The notes under the pieces: model-generated
Told to the model about the DNA's origin: nothing
What the model saw: the letters and a program-made list of their open reading frames with translations, nothing else
The model's database searches: none
NCBI RefSeq assembly: GCF_003003175.1
Contig: NZ_PVTY01000007.1
Coordinates: 1 to 64,000 of the forward strand
Direction: 5' to 3'
Source of the DNA: Nesterenkonia sandarakina
Lineage (GTDB): Bacteria > Actinomycetota > Actinomycetes > Actinomycetales > Micrococcaceae
DNA: 64,000 nt
Position numbers and translations under genes: made by a program
Part shown: positions 32,734-43,111 of the stretch, one piece after another
Layout: every line of letters starts with the position of its first letter
How positions within the stretch are numbered: position 1 is the first letter of the stretch

Positions 32734-35214
32734 TCAGGGAACTGACAGTGCCTCGAACCCTTCTGAATCCACGGTGAAGACGACCGTGCCGTGTAGGTCG
32801 GTGCGGTAGACCGCAGCACCGAGACCCTCCAGAGTGCCCAGGATCTCTCCCGAGGGATGTCCATAGCTGTTGTCCTCTCCGACTCCGATCAGCGCCGCGG
32901 CAGGACGGGTCGCCTCCAGCACCTGCGTACCCCCGTTGGCCGCTCCATGATGAGCGACTTTCAACAGATGAACCCCTACAGGCGCTCCCACGCGACGCAG
33001 CAACGACGAGGCCACCTCCTCCTCGAGATCACCCAGTGTCAGCACCCGCAGCGGTTGACCGACTGAGCCCACCGTTGCGTCGGGCAGCTCGGGGTCCGCG
33101 ATCTCGAAGAACGCCACCAGCGAGTTGTCGTTGGCCTCGGTGTGATGAGACTCCGCAGCCCACACCGTCATCCGCACACGGAGCTGATCAGTGAACTCGA
33201 ACGTCTCGCCAGCCTGGGGCCGACGCACCTGGGTGCTCGAAGGCAGCTCCGCGACAGATTCGACCTCGGTTGAGACATCCCACCCGGCGCTCCCGGCATG
33301 CAGGATCGACCCCGCCGCACGGTCCTCGATCACACCCGGGGCGCCTCCGTAATGGTCACGGTGTTCGTGGGTCAGCAGCAGCGCCTCGACCGTCTCGACC
33401 CCGAGCGTCTCGAGGCATTGGTCCGCCAGCATCGGGTCCTCCCCCGCATCCACGACGACCCCGGCGGACTCCTGCGTGCGGATCACCAGCATGTCCCCTT
33501 GGCCCACATCACACAGCGCCACCCGCCACTGATCAACACCACGCGAGGGCGCGAGCGCCGTCACCGGAAGCACCAGGGCCACTACGGCTGCAGCGGCTCC
33601 CGCCAGGACAGCCACATGCCACCCCCGGAACCGATCCACCAGTCCCCAGGCCAGGACCACCGCGGCGAAGAGATAGAGCACCACCAGGGCCCCGCCCACC
33701 CAGCCTTCGGGCCACGGCGCCGTGGCCTGTGGCAGTCCGGCCGCGAACCTGCCGATCAGCCCGAGACAGGCGGCGGCCAGTCCGCAGCACCAGAGGATCG
33801 GTGCCGCCAACCAGGGCAGGGTCGTGGAGATCACCGCCGCGAAGGTCCCCGGCACGGTGATGAACGGGACGAACGGTGCTGCCAGAACGTTGGCCGGCAC
33901 GGCATAGGTGCTCATCGACGACGAGAGCGGCAGCAGCACCGGCGTCACGAAGAGCTGAGCGGAGAACGCCAGGGCCAGCGGAGCCGCGATCACCGCGGGC
34001 AGAAACCCCTCGAGGCGCTCCCGGATCCGCGTGCCCAGGATCACGATTCCGGCGGTGGCGGCAGCGCTCAGCTGGAACGCGGGCTCCGTCGCGTAATAGG
34101 GATCAAAGACCAGCAGCCCGAGCACACAGAGGCAGAGCAGCGAGAACGCCGCCCGGCCGCGACCGGCGAAGAGCGCAATCGCTGCGATGCTGCCCATCAC
34201 CCCGGCCCGGATCACGCTGGGTTCCGGGTGCACCAGCAGCACGAAGAGCACCAGTCCGATGAGCGCGACCGGAACCGTCATCCAGCGCGGCGCACGCAGC
34301 AGACGCACGGTCCCGATGAGGGCGCCCATGACCAGCGCGCAGTTGGCTCCGCTCACCGCGGTCAGGTGACTCAGGCCCGCGGCGCGCATCGCCTCGCTGA
34401 GCTCCTCATCCTGGTACGTACGGTCCCCCAGAATCAGCCCCGGCAACAGCGCGGGGGCGTCGCCCAACGCATGGGAGGACGCCGCCGCGGTGGCGGAGCG
34501 CAGCCTGTTGAAGATCTCAGTGAACTCGGCGCGATCATCGGCAGGAAGCCGCTCCAGCGCCTCGCCGAACGGAAAGACCACAGCAGTCTCCCTCTGGCCC
34601 GGCTCGGTCGAGCGGAGCCTCACCAATCCCTGATAGCGCTGACCCGTGAGAAGGGGCAGGTCCTCGGCGGCGGGTCTCACGGCGGCGTCTCCGTCACCTC
34701 CAGCGTCTGCGGCGTCTCCATCATCTCCAGCGTCTGCGGCGTCTGCGGCGTCCTGGATGATCACCACCGGGGCGTCCACAACGGCAGGGATCTGCGCGCC
34801 CGAGAGCGAGGCCGTCTCCACCAGCGCCCGGGCCATGACCCGGGTCTCGCCCCCGAAGCCTGGGGTGGCCAGCAGCTCCGGCTGACCGGAGATCCGCAGC
34901 GTGACCATGACCGGGGCGTCCCCCTCCACCGCCTCCGCCCAGCCGCTCAGCTCATACCCCCGGGCCTCAGCCCCCGCCTGGAGTGCGACGACTCCCGCCA
35001 ACACGCAGCAGAGCAACGCATGCAGCATCGCCGGATGTAACACCAGCCGGTGGAACAGACCGACACTCACGCCCAACAGGCCGCCTGCTCCCAACAGGAT
35101 CCAGCCCAGCTGCAGCGCCGGCTCCCAGGGCAGATGCACCGCAGCCAGCGCCACCGCCCAGGCGCTCAAGGCGGTGGGCAGCAGCCGCAGATCCAGCGGC
35201 TTCCTGGCGGTCAC
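32734..35214 (-). CDS. comEC: DNA uptake channel protein ComEC/Rec2
   Basis: An 826-residue protein that would form the inner-membrane channel for single-stranded DNA in transformation. N-terminal helices and an OB-like region are followed by the competence domain (LSHLTAVSGANCALVMGALI), more helices and a C-terminal metallo-beta-lactamase domain with LLLTHEHRDHYGG. An Asp/Ala/Gly-rich low-complexity insert encoded by DNA repeats lies in the N-terminal third. It overlaps comEA by 4 nt. In most relatives holA follows comEC; here the formamide operon is next. Type IV pilus genes needed for uptake are not in the window. Confidence 0.9.
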   Translation of the reverse strand: MTARKPLDLRLLPTALSAWAVALAAVHLPWEPALQLGWILLGAGGLLGVSVGLFHRLVLHPAMLHALLCCVLAGVVALQAGAEARGYELSGWAEAVEGDAPVMVTLRISGQPELLATPGFGGETRVMARALVETASLSGAQIPAVVDAPVVIIQDAADAADAGDDGDAADAGGDGDAAVRPAAEDLPLLTGQRYQGLVRLRSTEPGQRETAVVFPFGEALERLPADDRAEFTEIFNRLRSATAAASSHALGDAPALLPGLILGDRTYQDEELSEAMRAAGLSHLTAVSGANCALVMGALIGTVRLLRAPRWMTVPVALIGLVLFVLLVHPEPSVIRAGVMGSIAAIALFAGRGRAAFSLLCLCVLGLLVFDPYYATEPAFQLSAAATAGIVILGTRIRERLEGFLPAVIAAPLALAFSAQLFVTPVLLPLSSSMSTYAVPANVLAAPFVPFITVPGTFAAVISTTLPWLAAPILWCCGLAAACLGLIGRFAAGLPQATAPWPEGWVGGALVVLYLFAAVVLAWGLVDRFRGWHVAVLAGAAAAVVALVLPVTALAPSRGVDQWRVALCDVGQGDMLVIRTQESAGVVVDAGEDPMLADQCLETLGVETVEALLLTHEHRDHYGGAPGVIEDRAAGSILHAGSAGWDVSTEVESVAELPSSTQVRRPQAGETFEFTDQLRVRMTVWAAESHHTEANDNSLVAFFEIADPELPDATVGSVGQPLRVLTLGDLEEEVASSLLRRVGAPVGVHLLKVAHHGAANGGTQVLEATRPAAALIGVGEDNSYGHPSGEILGTLEGLGAAVYRTDLHGTVVFTVDSEGFEALSVP
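34684..34737 (-). repeat. Two 27-bp tandem repeats inside comEC
   Basis: Two 27-nt units at 34684-34710 and 34711-34737 differ at two bases, followed by a partial third (GGCGTCTGC). They encode Asp/Ala/Gly-rich repeats and keep the reading frame. Confidence 0.8.
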
Positions 35215-36095
35215 CAGGTCACCAGACCCTCCACGTCGGCCAAGATCACCGGCCCGATCCCGCTGACCCCGGCGAGCTCCTCCAAGGAGCCGAAGGGGCC
35301 GTTCGCCTCCCGGTAGCTGATGATCCGCTCCGAGAGTGCGGGACCGATCCCGGGCAGCTCGTCCAGCGTCGCGGCATCGGCGGTGTTCAGATTGATCAGT
35401 GACCCGGCCCCAGGATCCGGTCCCACACCGGACCCTGCACCCGACTCCGCCTGCGCCCCTGCTTCGGCCCCCGGCGGCCCGGCAGCCTCCCGGCCGGCAG
35501 CCGGTGGTCCGGTCCCGGCCTCGAACTCCTCCGGCGTCGGCACCCAGATCACGGTGCCGTCCTGGACCGGTGCCGCGAGATTCAGCCCCCGCGGATCCGC
35601 CTCGGCGGTCATCCCTCCGGCGGCCTCGATCGCCTCGTGCACCCGCGCTTCCGCGGGCAGCTCCACCACCCCCGGCTCCTCGACGGCACCGGCCACGTGG
35701 ACCACGACGGGCCTCGGCTGCTCCGCACCCGGCGGCCCCTCCGAGGTGCCTGGCGGTGGGCTCCCGGCACCTGCTTCACCACCGGAACCCGGGACTGCCG
35801 GGGCGGCCGAGGAGTTCGGGGGTGATGGCGCCGACGGACCCGAAGATTCCGCAGTCCCCGCCGCGTCCGTCCCAGACTGCCCGGCTCCCTGCAGCGCCGG
35901 GGGGTCCGGCACGGGGGCTCCCGCCGGGCCGGAGGTGCTGAGCCAGGAGACCCCCAGCCAGGTCAGCACCGCAATGACCAGGACCACCACTCCGGCGAGC
36001 TTCAACCGGATCCGCGCCGGGGCGGAGTGTTCGAGTTCGCGCTCCGCGCGCAGCCGTTCGCGCCGCGTCAGCTGATCCTCCGCCCAGACCTCCAT
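35211..36095 (-). CDS. comEA: ComEA-like DNA-binding protein
   Basis: The 294-residue protein has one N-terminal membrane segment (VVVLVIAVLTWLGVSWLS), a long Pro/Gly/Ala/Glu-rich linker, an SLBB domain (VVVHVAGAVEEPGVVELPA) and a C-terminal helix-hairpin-helix pair (LNTADAATLDELPGIGPALS, FGSLEELAGVSGIGPVILAD). ComEA binds incoming double-stranded DNA outside the membrane and hands it to ComEC, whose gene starts within its end. A second linker rich in Pro/Gly separates SLBB from HhH. Confidence 0.9.
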   Translation of the reverse strand: MEVWAEDQLTRRERLRAERELEHSAPARIRLKLAGVVVLVIAVLTWLGVSWLSTSGPAGAPVPDPPALQGAGQSGTDAAGTAESSGPSAPSPPNSSAAPAVPGSGGEAGAGSPPPGTSEGPPGAEQPRPVVVHVAGAVEEPGVVELPAEARVHEAIEAAGGMTAEADPRGLNLAAPVQDGTVIWVPTPEEFEAGTGPPAAGREAAGPPGAEAGAQAESGAGSGVGPDPGAGSLINLNTADAATLDELPGIGPALSERIISYREANGPFGSLEELAGVSGIGPVILADVEGLVTW

Positions 36096-36259
36096 GGGGC
36101 GAGGCTATTGCCGGGATGGTTCAGCTGCGCGGAGCGAGACCGGGCTGTGCGCAGACCGTCGCAGCGTCGTCGTCGGACCGGGCTTGGGGAAAACAGTCAC
36201 GAAGCGGACAACTCAGGGCGGAGCGTCCCGAAGGGCCGAGCGTCAGGAACGACGGAGCG

Positions 36260-37261
36260 TCAGGGAGCGGCAGGAAGGGCGGGGTTCAGGGACACCGCGA
36301 GGGCGCCCAGGCCCAGATGCGCGCCCAGGACCGGGGGAAGATCCACCACCGGCACCGGGGAGGCGGAGAGCGGAGCCAGCGCCTCGGCCAGCTCCAGGGA
36401 CTGGGCGGGGTTGCCGAACCCGTGCACCGCCAGCCGCGGGGCGTCCATCGAGTGCGCATGCTGCGCCACCCGCGCCTGGAGCCGTTCCAGCGCGCGTGGC
36501 ATGGTGCGGGGTCGCTCCACCGGCTGGATCTCACCGTCGACGAGCTGCAGCAGCGGCTTGACCCAGAGCAGCCCGCCGATCAGCGTGGACATCGCGTTGA
36601 TCCGTCCACCGCGGCGCAGCTGATCGAGGTTGGGCAGCACGAACAGCGACTCCGCGGCGTGGGCGCTGCGTGACGCGGCCTCGGCCACCGACTCCAGGGT
36701 GCCGCCGAGCTGCGCGGTGATCGCCGCGTCGATCACCGCGTGCCCGAGCCCCAGGCCGGCCTGGCGGGAGTCAACCACGGTGACCGGGAAATCCAGCTGT
36801 CCCGCGGCCAGCCGGGCGGCCTCCACGGTCCCGGAGAGCTTCGCGGAGAGGTGGATGGACACCACCCCGGCGTATCCCTGGTCCCGCAGCGCCTGATAGG
36901 AGTTCAGCAGCCGTCCCGGCGAGGGCCGTGAAGTCCGCACCGGGTTCCCCTGGGCCAGCGCCAGCGGCAGGTCCCGGTCCAGCTCTTCACTGGTCTCCGG
37001 GTAGATCTGCTCGCCGATCATCACCGGGAGCGGCACCGAGATGATGTTCGCCCCGACCGGACCCAGCAGCACCTCCTGGGTGTCGCGGTCCACCGGAAGC
37101 GAGCAGGACGAGTCGGTGACCACCGCGATGCGGCCCTTCTTGCGGCGCAGGTTGGGTCTGCGCCCCGGCACCGCGGCCCGCCGGGCGAGCAGGTCGGCCT
37201 CGATGGCGCCGCGCCATCGGACCAGGCTCTGCTGGCAGCGTTCCGCGGGCCGCGGGGTCAT
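36260..37261 (-). CDS. DegV family fatty-acid-binding protein
   Basis: The 333-residue protein matches DegV/FakB: IAVVTDSSCSLPVDRD holds the early Ser loop, RTSRPSPGRLLNSYQAL the second lipid contact, and SIHLSAKLSGTVEAARLAA a third. Such proteins bind a fatty acid and can present it to a FakA kinase. A 45-residue basic N-terminal extension (ARRAAVPGRRPNLRRKKGR) precedes the fold; the true start could be internal. Its ATG overlaps the leuS stop (TGATG). A 164-nt non-coding gap with GAGCGTC copies separates it from comEA. Confidence 0.85.
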   Translation of the reverse strand: MTPRPAERCQQSLVRWRGAIEADLLARRAAVPGRRPNLRRKKGRIAVVTDSSCSLPVDRDTQEVLLGPVGANIISVPLPVMIGEQIYPETSEELDRDLPLALAQGNPVRTSRPSPGRLLNSYQALRDQGYAGVVSIHLSAKLSGTVEAARLAAGQLDFPVTVVDSRQAGLGLGHAVIDAAITAQLGGTLESVAEAASRSAHAAESLFVLPNLDQLRRGGRINAMSTLIGGLLWVKPLLQLVDGEIQPVERPRTMPRALERLQARVAQHAHSMDAPRLAVHGFGNPAQSLELAEALAPLSASPVPVVDLPPVLGAHLGLGALAVSLNPALPAAP

Positions 37262-39813
37262 CAGCCTGTCACGACGTTGACCAGCTTCGGTGCGCGCACG
37301 ATGACCTTGCGCACCCCGCCGCCCTCGGCGATGTAGCGCTGGATCCGCGGCAGCGCCAGCGCCAACGTCTCGAGCTCGGCCTCGGTGATGTCCGCAGCGA
37401 CCTCGAGCTTGTCGCGCAGCTTGCCCTTGACCTGGACCACCGCGGTGACGGTGTCCTGGACCAGCAGTGATTCATCCACGGCCGGCCAGGCGGAGTTCGC
37501 CACCGAGGGCTCGTGGCCGAGCATCGCCCACATGTCCTCGGCGGTGTAGGGCGCCACCAGGGAGAGGATCTGCGCGGTGACCTCCGCGGCCTCGCGAACT
37601 GCCGGATCGGCTGCGCCGGCGCCGGAGTCGATCTCCTTGCGGGCGGCGTTGACCAGCTCCATCGTGCGGGCGATCACGACGTTGAACTTCTTGTCCTCGA
37701 CCAGCTGGGCCGCGTCCTGGATGGTCCGGTGGGTGACCGCGCGCAGTCCCTTGACCCCGTTGACCGGATCAGCCCCGGCATCAGAGCTGACATCCTGGGC
37801 CAGTCGCCAGGCGCGGGCCAGGAACTTCGCCGAACCCGAGGGAGAGACGTCGGCCCAGTCCACGTCGTCCTCCGGCGGGGAGGCGAAGACCATGGTCAGC
37901 CGGACGGCGTCGACCCCGTAGATGTCGAGCTGCTCGCCGAGGTTCACCCCGTTGCCCAGGGACTTCGACATGGCCTTGCCCCCGTTGAGGACCTGACCCT
38001 GGTTCAGCAGCGCCTTGAACGGCTCGGTGAAGTTCACCAGACCCAGGTCGAAGAGCACCTTGGTGAAGAACCGGGAGTAGAGCAGGTGCAGGATGGCGTG
38101 CTCGACCCCGCCCACGTACTGGTCCACCGGCAGCCACTTGTTGATCTCCTCGCGGGGGAAGATCTCGGCATCGTTGTTCGGGTCGATATAGCGCAGGTGG
38201 TACCAGGAGGAGTCCACGAAGGTGTCCATGGTGTCGGTGTCCCGGGTGGCGGCGCCGCCGCAGGACGGGCACTCCACATTGACCCAGTCCGTCGCTCCGG
38301 CGAGGGGGGACTTGCCCTTGGGCGCGAGCTGCTCGCCGCGCATCCCGGTGGGCAGCTTCACGGGCAGCTGATCCTCCGGCACCGGGACCTCACCGCAGTC
38401 AGCGCAGTGGATGATCGGGATCGGTGCACCCCAGAAGCGCTGGCGCGAGAGGAGCCAGTCGCGCAGCCGGTAGTTGACCTTGGCCTCGCCGACGGCCTTC
38501 TCGGCGAGCACCTCGATGGCGCGGGCGATCGCGGCGTCCTTGCCGAGTCCTTCCCAGGCCGGGGAGTTGATCGCATTGCCCTCACCGGCGGTGGCGATGC
38601 CGGTCTGGGACGGGTCCTCTTCGCCGGTGTCGACGACGACGCGAACCTTGAGTCCCATGGTGCGGGCGAACTCCAGGTCGCGCTGGTCATGGGCGGGAAC
38701 GCCCATGACCGCGCCGGTGCCGTAGTCGGCGAGCACGTAGTCAGAGGCCCACAGCGGGAGTTCTTCACCGGTGATCGGGTGGATCGCGTAGCGGCCCAGG
38801 AAGACGCCGGTGCGTTCCCGCTCGGCGGACTGGCGCTCGATGTCGGAGACGCTGCCCAGCGCGGCCCGGTAGGCCTCGAGCTCGGCGCGCTTGTCCTCGG
38901 TGACCAGGTCCATCGCCAGATCGGCGTCGGCGGCGACCACCATGAAGGTGACCCCGTAGAGGGTGTCCGGGCGGGTGGTGAAGACCTCGACCGGCGGGTG
39001 CTCCGGGGCGTCGGGCGCCGAGGTGATCTCGTAGCGCACGGAGGCGCCGGTGGAGCGGCCGATCCAGTTGCGCTGCATGGAGAGCACCCGGTCGGGCCAG
39101 TGGCCCTTGAGCTCGTCCATGTCCTCGAGGAGCCGGTCGGCGTAGTCGGTGATCTTGAAGTACCACTGGTTCAGCGACTTCTTGATCACAGCGGTGCCGC
39201 AGCGTTCACAGGCCCCGTCGACGACCTGTTCGTTGGCGAGCACGGTCTGGTCCTTCGGGCACCAGTTGACCGGTGAGTCCTTCTTGTACGCCAGGCCCTT
39301 GTTGTAGAACTGCAGGAACAGCCACTGGGTCCAGCGGTAGTAGGACTCATCCGAGGTGTGCAGCCGGCGGGTCCAGTCGGTGCTGATCCCGTAGCGCTTG
39401 AACGAGGCCGCCTGGGTCTCGATGTTGGCGTAGGTCCAGTCAGCGGGGTGCGCGTCGTTCTTGATCGCCGCGTTCTCCGCGGGCAGCCCGAAGGAGTCCC
39501 AGCCGATCGGGTGCAGCACGTTGTAGCCGCGCAGCCGAGCGTACCGGGCGGGGATGTCCCCGATGGCGAAGGCCTCGGCGTGACCCATGTGCAGGTCGCC
39601 GGAAGGGTACGGGAACATGTCCAGCACGTACTTCTTCTCCCGGGTGTCGGCCGGATCCACCACGAAGGTGCCCTGTTCCTCCCAGAGGGGCAGCCAGCGG
39701 GCCTCCATCTCCTGGAAGGAGTACTGCTTCTTCTCACCCTGGGAGTCAGCCGAAGGGCTGCTGGGCTGAGTCGCAGTGGTATCGGCTGCAGCGGTTTCGC
39801 TCGCGTGGCTCAC
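37261..39813 (-). CDS. leuS: Leucyl-tRNA synthetase
   Basis: The 850-residue enzyme has the class I HIGH variant HMGH (residues 75-78), the editing (CP1) domain with [20 protein letters not shown], and KMSKS as KAMSKSLGN. It charges tRNA-Leu with leucine in the cytoplasm. A zinc-type cluster ([20 protein letters not shown]) is present. The N-terminus has a 30-residue low-complexity Ser/Thr/Ala lead. degV follows with 1-nt overlap. No T-box or attenuator is seen in the 77-nt gap to the divergent hydrolase gene. Confidence 0.96.
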   Translation of the reverse strand: MSHASETAAADTTATQPSSPSADSQGEKKQYSFQEMEARWLPLWEEQGTFVVDPADTREKKYVLDMFPYPSGDLHMGHAEAFAIGDIPARYARLRGYNVLHPIGWDSFGLPAENAAIKNDAHPADWTYANIETQAASFKRYGISTDWTRRLHTSDESYYRWTQWLFLQFYNKGLAYKKDSPVNWCPKDQTVLANEQVVDGACERCGTAVIKKSLNQWYFKITDYADRLLEDMDELKGHWPDRVLSMQRNWIGRSTGASVRYEITSAPDAPEHPPVEVFTTRPDTLYGVTFMVVAADADLAMDLVTEDKRAELEAYRAALGSVSDIERQSAERERTGVFLGRYAIHPITGEELPLWASDYVLADYGTGAVMGVPAHDQRDLEFARTMGLKVRVVVDTGEEDPSQTGIATAGEGNAINSPAWEGLGKDAAIARAIEVLAEKAVGEAKVNYRLRDWLLSRQRFWGAPIPIIHCADCGEVPVPEDQLPVKLPTGMRGEQLAPKGKSPLAGATDWVNVECPSCGGAATRDTDTMDTFVDSSWYHLRYIDPNNDAEIFPREEINKWLPVDQYVGGVEHAILHLLYSRFFTKVLFDLGLVNFTEPFKALLNQGQVLNGGKAMSKSLGNGVNLGEQLDIYGVDAVRLTMVFASPPEDDVDWADVSPSGSAKFLARAWRLAQDVSSDAGADPVNGVKGLRAVTHRTIQDAAQLVEDKKFNVVIARTMELVNAARKEIDSGAGAADPAVREAAEVTAQILSLVAPYTAEDMWAMLGHEPSVANSAWPAVDESLLVQDTVTAVVQVKGKLRDKLEVAADITEAELETLALALPRIQRYIAEGGGVRKVIVRAPKLVNVVTG

Positions 39814-39890
39814 CTGGGGGGCACCTCGTCGTCGTCGGGTCGTATCTTGGACCCCGCCAGTCTAATTGAGTTCCCCGGTAGGCTTGGCCA

Positions 39891-41000
39891 GTGAGCCGCA
39901 CGTGGACCGAGCACCCAGCTCGAACAGGAATCAGACGAGACGTCCCGCTGGACTTCGCCTCCCCCGAGGCCGCGGGAGGCTCCAGGACCGGCACCGGTTC
40001 GGACAGCCAGACCGACGACGACGGCGCGGCCCGGCTGAGCACCTCAGCGGCGGTCTGGCACTACCCCGCCCAGACCCCGGCGGCCACCGCGGCCACCGCG
40101 GCACCGGGTCCGGCACGTCGGCTGCTGCTGATCCATGGCTTCCGCGGGGACCATCACGGGATGGCGCTGATCGTCGACGCGCTGCCGGAGTTCGAGGTCT
40201 TCGTCCCGGATCTCCCAGGCTTCGGAGCCACCCCGCCGCTGCAGCGCCGACCTGCCGGTGCCGTCGGTCCTGCCGCTCACGGCCCTGCGGTTCACACCCT
40301 GGCGACCTATGCGGCCTGCGTGGAGGCCCTGGCCGCGGCCTTGGAGCTGGGGCCCTCCGATGTGCTGGTTGGCCATTCCTTCGGGTCAATCGTGGTCGCG
40401 GCGCATGCCGCGCAGACCAGCCCCGCGGCGGACGCCGCACCGACCCGCCCCGCGCAGGCTGACCCCGCAGTGCAGATCTTGCCGGCTCGACGGTGGGCCG
40501 GGCTCGCGCTGTTCGCGCCGATCAGCGATGACATCTTCACCGGGAGCCTGCTGCCGGGGGCGGCGGCCGTGGACCTCTACTACCGGTCCAGCCAGTGGCT
40601 GCCCCACCGATGGGCCCAGGCGCTGCTGCGCTCTCCGCTGGCCCAGGCGGTCACCAACGCCTCGATGATCGTCACTCGCGAGCCGGAGCAGGTGGCGTAC
40701 ATCCGGGATCAGCACCGCCAGCATTTCAGCGGCTACGCCGATCCGCAGACCCTGCTGCAGGCCTACTGGGCCTCAAGCCGACACACCGTCACCGAATTCG
40801 CGCAGCAGCTCGACCTTCCGGTGCTGCTGGTGCCGGGAGCAAAGGACCAGCTGAGCACCCCGGCGGGGCAGCGGCGACTGCGCCGGACGCTCCCGCAGGC
40901 ACGCTCGGAGGTCCTGCGCGACACCGGGCACCTGCTGCACTACGAGAAGCCGGCCCAGGCCGCCCGTGCGCTGCGGCGGTTCGTCGCGACGCTGGACTGA
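39891..41000 (+). CDS. Alpha/beta hydrolase
   Basis: The 369-residue protein has the fold's oxyanion region LLLIHGFRGDHHGMALIVDA, nucleophile elbow VLVGHSFGSIVVAA, an Asp in VPGAKDQLSTPAG and His in DTGHLLHYEKP. A 50-residue polar N-terminus and an Ala/Pro/Asp-rich insert near residue 180 are unusual. The substrate is unknown. The start is GTG at 39891 with TAGGCT 6 nt upstream and no Shine-Dalgarno, so the message is probably leaderless. It is convergent with priA, separated by 7 nt. Confidence 0.82.
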   Translation: MSRTWTEHPARTGIRRDVPLDFASPEAAGGSRTGTGSDSQTDDDGAARLSTSAAVWHYPAQTPAATAATAAPGPARRLLLIHGFRGDHHGMALIVDALPEFEVFVPDLPGFGATPPLQRRPAGAVGPAAHGPAVHTLATYAACVEALAAALELGPSDVLVGHSFGSIVVAAHAAQTSPAADAAPTRPAQADPAVQILPARRWAGLALFAPISDDIFTGSLLPGAAAVDLYYRSSQWLPHRWAQALLRSPLAQAVTNASMIVTREPEQVAYIRDQHRQHFSGYADPQTLLQAYWASSRHTVTEFAQQLDLPVLLVPGAKDQLSTPAGQRRLRRTLPQARSEVLRDTGHLLHYEKPAQAARALRRFVATLD

Positions 41001-41007
41001 TCCAGCA

Positions 41008-43026
41008 TCAGAACTGCAGGCTCGCGATGTCGTCCATGGCGATCCGCAGGCCGCGGCCGCCGCGCGCGGCCCCGGGAGGGGCGGCGCTGTGCGTGCGGCG
41101 GATCCGGCGGATCTCGGTGACCACCGCTGCCGCCTCGGCGTAGCCGAAGAACAACAGGTAGCGGTGCCGCCCGTCATCCAGCGCGGCCGGTCCGATCCAG
41201 GCGCGGCCTTCAGGCAGCTTCACCTGGGCGAGGAAGGCCTCGGCCTCGGCGGGGTCGCCGGTGAGGCTGAGCATGCGCTGCGCCGGCGGCAGTCCGAGCT
41301 CCAGCCGGTTGTAGAGCTCCCGGCGGGCGTAGCCCACCGGATCCCAGCGCACCATGGTGGCGGTGAGCTCCTCGGCGTCGGCGGTGATGACCACGGTGCC
41401 GCCCTCGTCCTTGTGCGGTCGCACCAGGGAGGCCGCGCGGAACCAGCGGGAGAGCACCTGGCGCGGCACGTCCAGACCCTCCCGGCTGAGCTGGGTGTCA
41501 CCGTCGAGCAGCAGCGCCGTCGCATACCCGGTCTCCGCCACGGGCTCCACGCCGGGGGTGCTGACCACCAGAGCAGGTTCCTGACCCACTTCGGCGATCG
41601 GGTGATCCGAGGTCGACGAGATCACCGGGGTGTTCGGGAACGCCCGACCGAGCTCCTGCGCGGTGCGATCGGCGCCACGGGTACCGGCGCGGAAGGTGGT
41701 GGAGCCGCATTCGGTGCAGCGGTGGTTGCGGTGGTGCAGCCCGCACCAGCGGCACTTCAGCGTCCTGGACTGCCCGTGGTGGGCCGGCAGGCTCAACGGT
41801 CCGTGACATTGCGGGCACTGCTGTCGGCTGCGGCAGCGCTCACAGAGCACCGCCGGGATGAATCCGCTGCGCGCGACCTGGATCAGCACCGGTCCGTGCT
41901 GCAGTCCGTCGCGGGCCGCCTTGTATGCGGCCGCGGGCAGCCGGGCCTGCCGGAACGCGGGTTCGCGCTCCTGCTCATAGGAGTCCACGGTGGCGATCAT
42001 CCGGGGCGCGGCACGACGGCGCTCCTCACGCTCGGGGGCGGCCTCGGCGAGCCAGCCGCGCTCGACCAGCCGCTGCACCTCCAGGCTGCGGGAGGTGGAG
42101 AGCATCACCAGCTCCGCACCGGTCTGCACCGTGCGCAGCAGCGCCACCTCCCGGACATGGTGATACGGCGCCCTGGGGGCCGCGTGGGTCTGTTCACCAT
42201 CTTCGAAGACCACCAGCAGCCGCAGCCGCGCCACCGGGGCGAAGACCGCGGAGCGGGTGCCCACCGCCACTCGGGCCTGCCCGTAGCGCAGGTCCAGGAA
42301 GGACCGGTAGCGCGCCGAGGGGCCCATCTCGGCGGTCAGCTGGACCGCGATCCCACTGCCCAGCGTGGCGGTGAGGGCTTCCATCAGCGTCTCCACATCG
42401 CGCTGGTCAGGCACCACGACCACGGCGTCTCCCTCCCCCGCCAGGCAGTCCTGCACCCGCTCCAGCACCTGCTGGGTCCAGGACTGCGGCCCATAGGACT
42501 TCAGGGCCAGCGCGGCGCTGCGTGGACGCGGGTTCTCGGGGTCGAGCTCGGCGGTGGGGGCGCGCAGACCGGCGTACTCCTTCTCCACCCGAGCGGCGCG
42601 CGGCGGGATCGCGGCGCGCAGCACATCGGCGGTGACACCGGCGCCGCGTTCCGCGACCTGCTGGGCAAGGCTCAGGATGTCCTCGGAGAGCACCGGCAGG
42701 GCGGTCACGAGCTTGGTGATCAGGGAGAGCCGCGACGCGGTGGAGGCTTCCTGCTTGCGACGCAGGACATACCCGGTCATCTCCCGTCCGGAGAACCGCA
42801 GCTTCACCCGGCATCCGGGCACGATCTTCTCGGCGAGATCGATCGGCACCACGTAGTCGAAGGGGCGATCAAGGTGCGGCACGGCGGACTCCAGCAGCAC
42901 CTCCGCCACCGGGAGATCCTCGGTGGCTCCGGCTGGCAGCTGCGGGGCGGGCTGCGGCGCCAGGGAGTCCAACAGGGCAGGCTGGTTCGAGTGCTGCCCC
43001 GCTGCTGATGCTGGGTCCTGCGCCAC
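41008..43026 (-). CDS. priA: Primosomal protein N' (PriA), helicase-inactive actinobacterial form
   Basis: The 672-residue protein matches PriA. The N-terminal DNA-binding domain starts VAEVLLESAVPHLDRPFDYV. The zinc-binding part is intact, with CERCRSRQQCPQCHGPL and CRWCGLHHRNHRCTECG. Helicase motif I is missing: the region reads VVVVPDQRDVETLMEAL with no GxGKT, and motif II is EDGEQ instead of DEEH. It therefore cannot hydrolyse ATP in the usual way. Loss of these motifs is known in actinobacterial PriA, so it probably acts as a DNA-binding primosome loader rather than a helicase. It is transcribed alone. Confidence 0.93.
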   Translation of the reverse strand: MAQDPASAAGQHSNQPALLDSLAPQPAPQLPAGATEDLPVAEVLLESAVPHLDRPFDYVVPIDLAEKIVPGCRVKLRFSGREMTGYVLRRKQEASTASRLSLITKLVTALPVLSEDILSLAQQVAERGAGVTADVLRAAIPPRAARVEKEYAGLRAPTAELDPENPRPRSAALALKSYGPQSWTQQVLERVQDCLAGEGDAVVVVPDQRDVETLMEALTATLGSGIAVQLTAEMGPSARYRSFLDLRYGQARVAVGTRSAVFAPVARLRLLVVFEDGEQTHAAPRAPYHHVREVALLRTVQTGAELVMLSTSRSLEVQRLVERGWLAEAAPEREERRRAAPRMIATVDSYEQEREPAFRQARLPAAAYKAARDGLQHGPVLIQVARSGFIPAVLCERCRSRQQCPQCHGPLSLPAHHGQSRTLKCRWCGLHHRNHRCTECGSTTFRAGTRGADRTAQELGRAFPNTPVISSTSDHPIAEVGQEPALVVSTPGVEPVAETGYATALLLDGDTQLSREGLDVPRQVLSRWFRAASLVRPHKDEGGTVVITADAEELTATMVRWDPVGYARRELYNRLELGLPPAQRMLSLTGDPAEAEAFLAQVKLPEGRAWIGPAALDDGRHRYLLFFGYAEAAAVVTEIRRIRRTHSAAPPGAARGGRGLRIAMDDIASLQF

Positions 43027-43111
43027 GCTGATCCACCCCTTGCCATGATTTCCGCTGCCCTGCGATCGTATCTCTCACCATGGACACTCAGGGATGCGTA
43101 GAGTTGAGCCG

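Noticed and set aside
33298-35040. A 580-residue frame opposite comEC
   Set aside because: Shadow frame with Arg/Gln/His bias; comEC has clear domains. The same applies to long frames opposite leuS, carB, carA and pyrC.
39814-39890. T-box or leader peptide before leuS
   Set aside because: A 77-nt gap without the T-box sequence or Leu-codon-rich frame.
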